This document shows, piece after piece, positions 36,678-46,214 of a stretch of 64,000 nt of DNA; the stretch's first letter is position 1; each line of letters starts with the position of its first letter. The notes under the pieces are model-generated. The model saw only the letters and a program-made list of their open reading frames with translations. It ran no database searches and was not told the origin of the DNA. A program made the translations under genes and the position numbers. The DNA lies in contig NC_037255.1 in NCBI RefSeq assembly GCF_000002425.4, positions 8,455,458 through 8,519,457 of the forward strand, given 5' to 3'. This DNA comes from Physcomitrium patens (lineage: Eukaryota; Streptophyta; Bryopsida; Funariales; Funariaceae).

Positions 36678-37110
36678 TGTCATGGACATACATTGGAAGA
36701 TTCTTCGAATATTCTTCTAGAATATTCTCTAAAGATTCTCTAAAGATTCCTTTAGAAGGTTCTAGAAGATTCTTAGAATATTCCCTAAAGATTCTCTTAG
36801 AAGGTTCTAGAATATTCTTAGAAGGTTCTAGAATATTCTGATAGATTCTAGGAAGTTGCTCGAGAAGTTTCCTAATTAGTAGAAGTTGTTGGAGAAGCGT
36901 CCTAGTTAGCGGAAGTAGCTCGAGAAGCTTCCTATTCAGTAGTATATATAGGAGTCGAGGCTGAAGGGTTCTTCAGTCTCGACAACACATCTCTTGGAGT
37001 TCTAGCTCACCTTTCTGGTGTTGTTCTTGTACTCATCTGTTTAATCTAGTTCTGCCACTTCTTCTTGAACTTCTTGTTAGATTTCAAGTCTATATTTTGT
37101 GTCCGTGACA
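36678..37110 (+). repeat. 5' LTR of element C1
   Basis: 433 bp. U3 is built of repeated GAATATTC, TTCTAGAA and GAAGGTTC words that form several heat-shock-element-like arrays. A TATA box (gtatatatagg) is at 36943-36952, so transcription should start near 36975. The 3' LTR lacks one 35-bp repeat unit present here. Confidence 0.95.
36755..36838 (+). promoter_or_regulatory. Heat-shock-element-like arrays in C1 U3
   Basis: Three perfect four-unit alternating arrays of nGAAnnTTCn: GAAGGTTCTAGAAGATTC (36755-36772), GAAGGTTCTAGAATATTC (36800-36817) and the same again (36821-36838). They lie about 105-190 bp upstream of the TATA box. The consensus for heat-shock-factor binding is three or more alternating GAA/TTC units at 5-bp pitch. 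Heat responsiveness is an inference. Confidence 0.6.
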
Positions 37111-37133
37111 GTTTGTCGAGACTGCATTTTCAC

Positions 37134-37145
37134 TGGTATCAGAGC
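37134..37145 (+). promoter_or_regulatory. tRNA-iMet primer-binding site of C1
   Basis: TGGTATCAGAGC matches the standard plant initiator-Met primer-binding site exactly. It starts 24 bp after the LTR rather than the usual 0-5 bp; D and A have similar spacing. Confidence 0.85.
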
Positions 37146-37200
37146 TAGTTCCTTCTTGTTAGAGAGTGGATTACCCCTCTTCTTGAAGGTGTGCTAGTGT

Positions 37201-37343
37201 TTTAGAGGTTGCGGATTACCCTCCTCTAAACTGATATCTCTTCTTTCTCAATATTGGAGCCTTATTCTTCTTGGAGAGAGTGGATTACCCCTCATCTTGG
37301 AGTCTTAAGGCGTTTTAGAGGTTGCGGAGTACTCTCCTCTGAA
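37201..37343 (+). promoter_or_regulatory. Duplicated hairpin leader of C1
   Basis: TTTAGAGG (37201-37208) and CCTCTAAA (37223-37230) form a perfect 8-bp stem with a 14-nt loop containing GGATTACCC. A second copy (37314-37321 with CCTCTGAA at 37336-37343) has one G:U-type change. The repeat unit, about 113 bp, also carries 'gagagtggattacccctc'. It lies in the 5' untranslated leader between the primer-binding site and gag, where packaging or dimerisation signals normally sit. Related sequence occurs in C2, D and B. Confidence 0.55.
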
Positions 37344-37413
37344 CCAATATTGTCCTCTTGTCAAAACTCTTTTTTCTTCTTTCTGAAGGTTAGCCGAAGG
37401 TTAAGACGTTAAA

Positions 37414-38415
37414 ATGGCTGAAAGTTTGGAATCCAAACTAGACGCCATCATAAATGCTCTTGCCTCGTTGTCACATAGGACAACAGAGATCGAAGGAGTC
37501 ATGGTAGGACTCCATAACAATGGAGCATCTGGGATAGCGCCATCTAAAGCATATCAGCGTCAAACTTCTGCGCCAGAAGAAGCAGTTCTACCTCCATTTC
37601 AACAAGATCGAGTAGTCCTACAACGAAAGGAGCCTCGAGTTAGTCTTCCGGATAAGTTTGATGGAACTCGTTCCAAGTTTCGAGGTTTTGTCAACCAAAT
37701 CAGGTTGATAACAATTTTACAGCCCAAACGTTATCCGACGGAGGAAGTGCGTGTTGGGCTTGTTGGAACCTTGCTTACAGCACAAGCTCTGTCTTGGTTT
37801 ACTCCCTTGTTCGAGAAGCGATCGCCAATCCTGAGCAACTTTGAAACGTTCTTGGAGGCGTTTGCAGAAGCATTTGGCGAGCATGATAAAGTTCGATGGG
37901 CTACAACAAAGATCCGATCGCTACGACAAGGAACACGCTCTGCATCAGTCTATGCCTCGGATTTCAGACAATTGGCAAGTGACATTAATTGGGGTGAAGA
38001 GGCGTTGGTGAGTCAGTTTTATTGGGGCTTGAAGGATGATGTGAAGGACTTGCTGTTATCTCTTCCTGATCCTCAAACGCTCAACGAAGCTATTAGCCAA
38101 GCTGTAAAGTGTGACAACCGCCTATTCCAGCGTCGCCAAGACCAACGTCTAAGACACCAAATGACTCGTTACGACGTGACTATGTCTGCAAATAGCTTAA
38201 ACTCACATTCGGAGGCAACAGACATGCAAATCGACACGGCGCGTGTCCGATCTCTTACTCCAACAGAGAAGAAACGGCATATGGAGGAAGGATTATGTTT
38301 GTACTGTGGAGAAGAAGGTCACAAGGTTGGAAATTGCCCAAAGAAGTAAAATTGGCACCCTGTCAAGACTAGAAGTGCGATGATTCCGGAAAACGACGAC
38401 GCCCAGCCACAGTAG
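37414..38415 (+). pseudogene. C1 gag (one premature stop)
   Basis: Starts ATGGCTGAAAG. The gag core KFDGTRSKFRGFVNQ is at about residues 84-98, and the CCHC zinc knuckle CLYCGEEGHKVGNC is near residue 295. The ORF stops at a TAA (38347-38349) where C2 has CAA. The ancestral stop is the TAG at 38413-38415, equivalent to the C2 gag stop. Gag would form the particle and bind RNA. Pol lies in the -1 frame and overlaps gag. Confidence 0.9.
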
Positions 38416-41400
38416 GAACCGTGCGGCTGGACAATCTAATATCACGACAACAATCAGGTTCCTCCTTCTCTGTCCAACCTGCCCGTTGTTTTACAATTCC
38501 TTTGTTTTTAGGCCCTCAAAAACAAAAAACTTTAGCTTTATTGGATTCGGGGGCATCTACTTGTTTTTTAGATGAAGGGTTTGCTAAACGCCACAAGATC
38601 CGTTTAGTACAGAAGTCCAAACCTGTTCACGTAGAGGTGATAGATGGACGACCCTTATTGTCAGGCAACGTTACCCACGAATCAGAACCTATAGAAGTGG
38701 TGTTTAAGGACCATAGTAGTCACATTATTTTTAATATTATTAGAACCCCATCAAGCCCTGTTATCCTTGGTCTTTCTTGGTTAGAAGATCATAATCTGTC
38801 CATTGATTGGAGGCTACGAAGGATAACATTTCCTGAAAAAAATAATAATAAACCTGTTGGTAGAACCTACATGAAGAAATCCATGTTTATTGGAGCGAGA
38901 GCGTTCCTAAGATCGTCTAAGGAAGGCGCACCATTTGTCATTTATGCAGCTCCAACTAGCGGCGAGAATATCTCAACATCGAATATACCAGAGCAATATA
39001 GGGATTTTGAAGACGTGTTTCAGAAGAAGAACGCCGATATACTGTCGGAACATTGACCATATGATTGCGCCATAGACTTAGAGGAAGGAGCGCAACCACC
39101 TTTTGGTCCAATATACAACCTATCGCAGACGGAGTTGGCAGAATTGCGGAAGTACATCGATGAGAATCTAGCCAAGAATTTTATTCGACATTCAAAGTCG
39201 CCAGCTGGAGCACCAATCCTATTCGTGAAGAAAAAGGATGGCTCACTGCGGATGTGCGTGGACTACCGAGGACTCAACAAGGTGACCAAGAAAAATCGCT
39301 ATCCCTTACCTTTGATCTCTGGCCTCTTAGATCAACTTGGACGTGCAAGGATTTTTACAAAGATTGATTTAAGAGGAGCCTACAACCTTGTGCGAATCAA
39401 AGAAGGAGATGAATGGAAGACAGCCTTTCGTACAAGGTATGGCCATTTTGAGTACAATGTCATGCCTTTTGGTCTTACCAATGCTCCAGCGGTCTTTCAG
39501 CATATGATGAACGACATCTTTCGGGAGTACCCCGATGACTTTGTTGTCATCTATCTGGATGATATTTTGATATTTTCCAAGAATGAAGAAGAACATGAGA
39601 AGCACGTTTGTTTGGTTCTTGAAAAACTACGCGAATGAGGACTCTACGCCAAGTTGGAGAAGTGTCAATTTCACCAGAATGAGATGGAATTTTTGGGCTT
39701 CATTGCGACTACAGAGGGCTTGAAGATGGATCCAAAAAAGGTAGAAGCAATTATATCTTGGGAAGTTCCGAAGACGATTAGAGATGTTCAGTGTTTTCTT
39801 GGATTTGCTAACTTCTATCGGATCTTCATCAAGAATTATTCTCAAGTTGCTACACCACTCATGCGTCTAACAAGCAAAGACAAGCTCGAATGGGGATCAC
39901 AAGCAGCAAAAGCATTTCAAGATCTCAAGACGGCATTCACTACAGCTCCAATCTTGGTACACCCTGAATTTGCAAAGGCTTTCTATTTAGAGACCGATGC
40001 TTCAGATTTTGCTTTGAGAGCTGTGCTTTCACAGATGAGCATAGACAAGAAGCTTCACCCAGTTGCGTTCTATTCACGGAAGTTCTCTGCTGCTGAGATC
40101 AACTACGAGATCCACGACAAAGAGCTGCTTGCTATAGTGGATGCCTTCCAAGAGTGGCGTCACTTCCTCGAAGGAGCTGCACATCCAGTGGCTGTTTATA
40201 CGGACCACAAGAATTTGGAGTACTTCATGACAGCTCGAATTTTGAATCGTCGTCAAGCTCGATGGAATATGTCTCTATCACGATTTGACTTTATTATCAC
40301 CTACCGCCCTGGAAAACAGCAAGGATTATCTGACGCATTATCGAGGAGATCGTATCTTGCGCCAAAGGCTGGAGAAGCAGCGTTTGATCAACAATGTACA
40401 ACATTGTTGAAACCAGAAAAATTCAAGATTTTTGCTACTGTTGCAACTATCGATGACGGCTTCCTCAGCGAGGTACATACTGCGACCATTGAGGATTCTA
40501 TAGCTCTTGACATCAAACAACGTGTCGATAATGACAAGTTTAAGGTGGAGGGAGATCTTCTGTATTTTGAGGAGCGGTTGTATATTCCGAAAGGACCAAC
40601 TCGACTCCGAGTACTTCAATCTCGCCACGACTTTCCAACTGCGGGACATTTTGGATTCAACAAGACTTTGGAGCTCATTTCACGAGATTTTTGGTGGCCT
40701 CAAATGTGGAAGGATGTGAAGGAATTTTTCCTTTCTTGTGATGTTTGTTCAAGATCCAAGATCCCTCGACATCGTCCGTATGGACTTCTCCAGCCATTGC
40801 CTATTCCGCACCGACCATGGTCTTCAGTTTCTATGGACTTCATTACGGACATACCGCCATCGAATTCATTTAACAGCATCTTTGTTGTGGTGGATCGATT
40901 TACAAAGATGGCGCATTTCGTGCCTTGCAAGAAAACATCATCAAGTGAAGACACCGCAAGACTCTTTCTTGATAACATATATCGTTATCATGGCCTACCA
41001 GATGATATCGTGTCGGATCGAGGTACTCAGTTTGTATCCAAGTTTTGAAGGTCCCTCTTTGAGATATTGAAGGTGGATATTAAGCTCTCTTCGGCTTTTC
41101 ATCCTCAAACTGATGGTCAAACGGAGCGGGTGAATCAAGTTTTGGAGCAATATTTACGATGCAGCATCAACTATCAACAAGATGATTGGACTGCATATCT
41201 ACCGCTTGCTGAGTTCGCATACAACAACACTCTTCATGCGTCAACTCAACAAACACCATTCTTCTCCAACTACGGATACCACCCCAAGCTCGATTTATTG
41301 AGTTCTTCAGCAAATAACAACCCAGCAGCTGAAGGATTTGTGAAGCAACTATCGGAGCTTCAAGCGACGTTGAAGCTTCAATTGCAATCTGCCCAAGAGA

Positions 41401-41891
41401 GTTGCAAGGCATCTGCAGATAAATATCGAAATGAGGCGCCTACTTTTAAAGTTGGAAGTAAAGTATGGCTTCTTCGAAGGAATATCAAGACCAAGCGGCC
41501 ATGTGACAAATTGGACTATCGGAGATTAGGGCCATTTGTTATCGAGAAGCAGATCAATCCGGTGGCATATCGTCTGGAGTTACCAGCTACTATGAAGGTA
41601 CATCCAGTCTTTCATGTGTCTTTGTTGGAACCTTATCGAGAGTCAGCTTTTCCCCAAAGAGTACAAAGTCCGCCACCAAGTATCGAAATTGAAAACCATG
41701 AGGAATACAAGGTGGAAAAGGTACTAGATTCACGGCGTAATAGGAGAAAATTGGAGTATTTAGTGCATTGGAGTGGATACGACATCAATGAACGAACGTG
41801 GGAGCGTGCCGAAAATCTTGCCAATGTACCAAAAAAGGTACAAGAATTTCATCAACGATATCCTCATAAATCTAAGCCGATTCAACGATAG
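38373..41891 (+). pseudogene. C1 pol: protease–RT–RNase H–integrase–chromodomain
   Basis: One frame, -1 relative to gag, broken only by TGA at 39054, 39636 and 41046; C2 shows CGA, CGA and TGG there. Domains in order: protease with LLDSGAS (active-site Asp at 38544); RT with [28 protein letters not shown] and catalytic YLDD (39552-39563); RNase H with ETDASDFA and TDHKNLEYFM; integrase HHCC zinc domain (about 40617-40755); DDE core with SMDFIT, SDRGTQF and HPQTDGQTERVNQ; the GPFV motif; and a C-terminal chromodomain (about 41713-41860) with KLEYLVHWSGYDINERTWER. This order defines a Ty3/gypsy chromovirus. Chromodomains are thought to guide integration to heterochromatin. Confidence 0.93.
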
Positions 41892-42017
41892 CTTCTTGCT
41901 GAAGCTTGCTCATCAAGTAGCATAAAAAGGGCGGAGGGCACCCCCAAAACCCATAGTTCGATAGTGTAGAACTTTGTTAGCAACTATAGTTTGCTCTCAT
42001 CATTTTAGCCTTTGGAC

Positions 42018-42365
42018 ATGGATAGTCAAGATACTACACTTGTTATGTCATCTCAAGCGACTAGCTCACGAAGACGACCGTGAGATGAAGAACCGCCTGC
42101 ACCACGACGACGTCGGAGGATACCGAGCAACAGATCGCTAGTAATTGTATTTGAGGTCGAGCCTGCCTACGACGGTCAGCTAGAAGGTGTGTTTGGAGGA
42201 CAGTTTCACAATGAAGACAGAGAAGTCCACGCTTGGTCAGAGGTTGAAGGTGTTGGTCACTACCGTTGGCTCCAAGGGCCGATGAATCATTTGCCTCGTG
42301 AACAACAATTGGAATTCATAGCGAATGTGATGCGACAGATTTTCATTTTCTTGCGTTGGTATTGA
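42018..42365 (+). pseudogene. C1 ORF3: conserved extra ORF downstream of pol, unknown function
   Basis: 115 codons from ATGGATAGTCAAG to TGA, between the pol stop and the polypurine tract, with a single internal TGA (CGA-type change) after SSRRRP. The N-terminal third is Ser/Arg-rich and very basic (SSRRRP, then PRRRRRIPSNRS). The middle is acidic (FEVEPAYDG, HNEDREVHAWSEVEGVG). The C-terminus has RWLQGPMNHLPREQQLEFIA and ends RQIFIFLRWY. No signal peptide or transmembrane segment is obvious, which argues against an env-like protein. Homologous sequence is in the same place in C2, A and D (trace in B). I do not recognise the family. Confidence 0.65.
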
Positions 42366-42401
42366 CTGATAACAACATTGCTTCTCGGAGACCTCGAAGT
42401 T

Positions 42402-42415
42402 AGAAGAGGAGGTGA
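42402..42415 (+). promoter_or_regulatory. polypurine tract of C1
   Basis: AGAAGAGGAGGTGA, immediately before the 3' LTR start at 42416. Confidence 0.85.
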
Positions 42416-42813
42416 TGTCATGGACATACATTGGAAGATTCTTCGAATATTCTTCTAGAATATTCTCTAAAGATTCTCTAAAGATTCCTTTAGAAGGTTC
42501 TAGAAGGTTCTAGAATATTCTTAGAAGGTTCTAGAATATTCTGATAGATTTTAGGAAGTTGCTCGAGAAGTTTCCTAATTAGTAGAAGTTGTTGGAGAAG
42601 CGTCCTAGTTAGCGGAAGTAGCTCGAGAAGCTTCCTATTCAGTAGTATATATAGGAGTCGAGGCTGAAGGGTTCTTCAGTCTCGACAACACATCTCTTGG
42701 AGTTCTAGCTCACCTTTCTGGTGTTGTTCTTGTACTCATCTGTTTAATCTAGTTCTGCCACTTCTTCTTGAACTTCTTGTTAGATTTCAAGTCTGTATTT
42801 TGTGTCCGTGACA
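42416..42813 (+). repeat. 3' LTR of element C1
   Basis: 398 bp, identical to the 5' LTR apart from about two substitutions and the loss of one 35-bp internal repeat. It keeps two of the three four-unit GAA/TTC arrays and the TATA box. Confidence 0.95.
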
Positions 42814-45800
42814 TTCAGCTGGCTCCCACATTCGCTCATTAATGTCGTAGCCGCACCAATGAACAAGATACTCTAACTTGTTCCACCTTCGCCGTGAATC
42901 CAGCACCTTTTCAACCTCGTATTCATCGTGGTTCTCGATCTCAATATTAGGTGGCAGACATTGCACTCTTCCAAGAAAAGACGACTCTCGATAAGGCTCC
43001 AACAAAGAAACATGAAAGACTAGATGTACCTCCATAGAAGCCGGTAATTTCAGATGGTACGCCACTGGATTGATTTGCTTCTGGATGATAAATGGTCCCA
43101 ATCTTTGATAGTCCAACTTATTACATGGTTACTTGGTCTTGATATTCCGTCGAAGAAGCCATGCTTTATCTCCAATTTTGAAAGTAGGTGCTTGATTCCG
43201 AAATCTATCTGCAGACGCCTCGTAGGATTCTTGAGCGGATTGTAATTGAAGCTTCAACGTATTTTGAAGCTCTGATAGTTGTTTCGCAAATCCTTCAGCT
43301 GCTGGATTATTATTTGTTGATGGACTCAATAAATCAAGCTTCGGATGATACCCATAGTTGGAAAAGAATGGTATGTATTGAGTCAACGCATGGAGGATGT
43401 TGTTATATGCAAACTCGGCTAGCAACAGATATGTGGTCCAATCATCTTACTGATAGTTGATGCTACATCATAAGTATTGTTCTAAGACTTGGTTCACCCA
43501 TTCCGTTTGGCCATAAATTTGAGAATGAAAAGCCAAAGAAAGCTTGATATCCACCTTCAGTATCTCAAAGAGAGATCTCCAAAACTTTGATACGAACTAG
43601 GTTCCTCGATCTGATATGATATCATCTGATAGTCCATGATATCGATACACATTATCGAGAAAGAGCCTTGCTATGACTTCACTGGACGATGTCTTCTTGC
43701 AAGGGACAAAGTGTGCCATCTTTGTAAGCCGATCTACCACGACAAAGATGTTGTCAAATGAGTTTGATGATGGCAGGTCTGTGATGAAGTCCATGGAAAT
43801 TGAAGACCATGGTCGACGTGGAATCGGCAATGGCTGTAGGAGTCCATAAGGGCGATGCCGAGGATTCTTGGATCTTAAACAGATGTCGTAGGAGAGGACA
43901 AAATCTTTTACATCCTTCCACATTTGGGACCACCAAAAATCTCAAGAAATAAGCTCTAAGGTCTTGTTGAATCCAAAATATCCCGCAGCTGGAAAATCGT
44001 GGCGAGATTGAAGAACTTGTAGTTGTGCTGGTCCTTTTGGGATATATAACCGCTCTTCAAAGTATAAAAGATCTCCCTCCACCTTGAACTTGTCGTCATT
44101 GGCATGCTGCTTAATATCAATGGCTACTGAATCTTCAATGGTCACGACACATACCTGATTCAGGAAGTCAGCATCAATTGGCACAATAGTAACATAAAGC
44201 CAAAATTGCTCTGGCTTCAATAATGTCATACATTGTTGATCAAACGCTGCTTCTCTAGCCTTTGGTATAAGATACGATCTCCTTGATAAGGCATCAGATA
44301 GTCCTTGCTACTTTCCAAGTCGATAAGTGATAACAAAATCGAACTTAGATAGCAATATACTCCACCGAGCTTGACGTCGATTTAGAACTCGAGCTGACAT
44401 GAAATACTCCAAATTCTTGTGATTTGTGTATACGGTCATTGGGTGTGCAGCTCCTTCAAAAAAGTGATGCCATTCTTGGAAAGAATCCACTATAGCAAGA
44501 AGTTCCTTATCGTAGATTTCATAATTGATTTCAGCAACAGAGAACTTTCGAGAATAGAATGCAACCAGATGGAGCTTCTTGTCTTCTCCCATTTGTGAAA
44601 GTACAACTCTCAAAACAAAATCCGAAGCATTAGTTTTTAAATAAAAGGCCTTTGTAAAGTCTGGATGTACCAAGATTGGAGCCGTAGCAAATGCGGTCTT
44701 TAGGTCTTGAAACGCCTTTTCCGCTAGAGGTCCCTATTCCAGCTTATCCTTGCATGTCAACCGAGTGAGAGGAGTAGCAACTTGAGAGTAATTCTTGATG
44801 AAGATCTGATAGAAGTTGGCAAAACCAAGAAAGCATTGTATGTCTCTAACCATCTTCAGAACCTCCCATGACACGATTGCTTCTACCTTCTTGGGGTCCA
44901 TCTTCAAGCCTTCCGTAGTCGCAATGAATCCCAGAAACTCCATCTCTATTTGGTGAAATAAACACTTCTCCAACTTCGCATATAGTCCTCGCTCACGTAA
45001 TTTCTCCAAGACCAAACGAACATGCTTTTTATGCTCTTCCTCATTTTTGGAGAATATCAAAATATCATCCAAATAGATGACAACAAAATCGTCAAGGTGC
45101 TCTCGAAAAATGTCATTCATCATATATTGAAAGACCGCTGGAGCATTGGTAAGACCAAAGGGCATGACATTATACTCAAAATGGCCATACCTTGTACGGA
45201 ATGTTGTCTTCTACTCATCTCCTTCTTTGATTCGTACGAGGTTGTAAGCTCATCTTAGATCAATTTTTGTAAAGATCCTTGCACGTCTAAGTTGTTCTAA
45301 GAGACCAAAAATCAAGGGTAACGGATAACGATTCTTCTTTATTACCTTGTTGAGGCCTCGATAGTCCACGCACATCCGCAACAAGCCATCTTTCTTCTTC
45401 ACAAATAAGATGGGTGCTCCAGCTGACAATTTTGAATGACGGATGAAGTTCTTGGCTAGATTCTCGTCGATGTACTTCCGCAACTCCGCCAACTCCATCT
45501 GCGATAGATTGTAGATTGGGCCAAAAGGCGGTTGTGCTCCTTCCTGCAAGTCTATGGCGCAATCATATGGTCGGTATTCCGGTAGCATGTCGGCATTCTT
45601 CTTTTGAAACACGTCTTTAAAATCCTTATATTGCTCCGGTATACTTGTTGTCGAGATCTTCTCCCCGGTAGTTGGAGCCACATAAATGACAAACAGTGTG
45701 CCTTCCTTAGACGATCTTATAAATGCTCTTGCTCTAATAAATAAGGATTTCTCTATTGGGGGTTTTCTACTAGGCTTGCTCTTGGGTGGTTTTGTGGGAA

Positions 45801-46214
45801 AGGTCATCTTCCGCAACCTCCAATCTATGGATGGGTTATGCTTTTTCAACCAAGAAAGACTAAGAATAACAGGATTTGATGGGGTTCTAATAATATTGAA
45901 AATAATATGACTACTATGGCCCTTAAACGTGACTTCTATAGGTTTTGATTCATAGGTGACACTACCAGATAATAAAGGTTGCCCATCTATGATCTCAACG
46001 TGAACAGGTTTGGATTTTTGTACTAAAGGCATCTTATGACGCTTCGCAAATTCTTCGTCTAAGAAAGAAGCAGATACTCTTGAATCTAATAATGCTAAGG
46101 TTCTCAGTTTCTGAGGGCCAATAAGCAAAGGGATTGTAAAATAAAGGGCAAGTTTAGCGGAAAGAAAGGAACCTGGTTGTTGTTGTGATATTTCACTGTC
46201 CAGCCGCACGGTTC

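Larger units (their letters stand above)
36678..42813 (+). mobile_element. Element C1: young Ty3/gypsy chromodomain retrotransposon, family 1
   Basis: Complete structure of 6136 bp. The LTRs are 36678-37110 and 42416-42813, with ends TGTCATGGACA and TGTCCGTGACA forming an imperfect inverted repeat. There is a perfect 5-bp target duplication ttcag (36673-36677, 42814-42818). The LTRs show only about two substitutions plus one 35-bp deletion by eye, so insertion was recent. Its gag, pol and ORF3 carry five premature stops, all explained by one C-to-T or G-to-A change (CAA to TAA, CGA to TGA, TGG to TGA). That pattern suggests methylation-associated deamination rather than random decay. It lies in the chromodomain of its relative C2. 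Confidence 0.96.
36595..46209 (-). pseudogene. Element C2 pol, interrupted by C1
   Basis: 46209-45250 encodes protease ([17 protein letters not shown], where DSGAS has become DSRVS) and the start of RT. 45165-44734 has [13 protein letters not shown] and the intact catalytic [11 protein letters not shown]. 44673-44308 is RNase H, 44229-43597 the integrase zinc domain and core (SMDFIT, VVDRLTKMAHF, SDRGT), and 43425-42819 the integrase C-terminus and most of the chromodomain (EYEVEKVLDSRRRWNKLEYLVHWCGYDINERMWEPAE). C1 integrated at this point; the chromodomain end (NLTNAPQKAQEFHQQYPHK) and the TAG stop are on the other side at 36677-36595. Several frame breaks and stops make it inactive. Confidence 0.88.

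Noticed and set aside
42018..42365. ORF3 as an envelope-like gene
   Set aside because: There is no signal peptide, transmembrane helix or furin-like site, and the size is far below that of env-like ORFs of plant gypsy elements.
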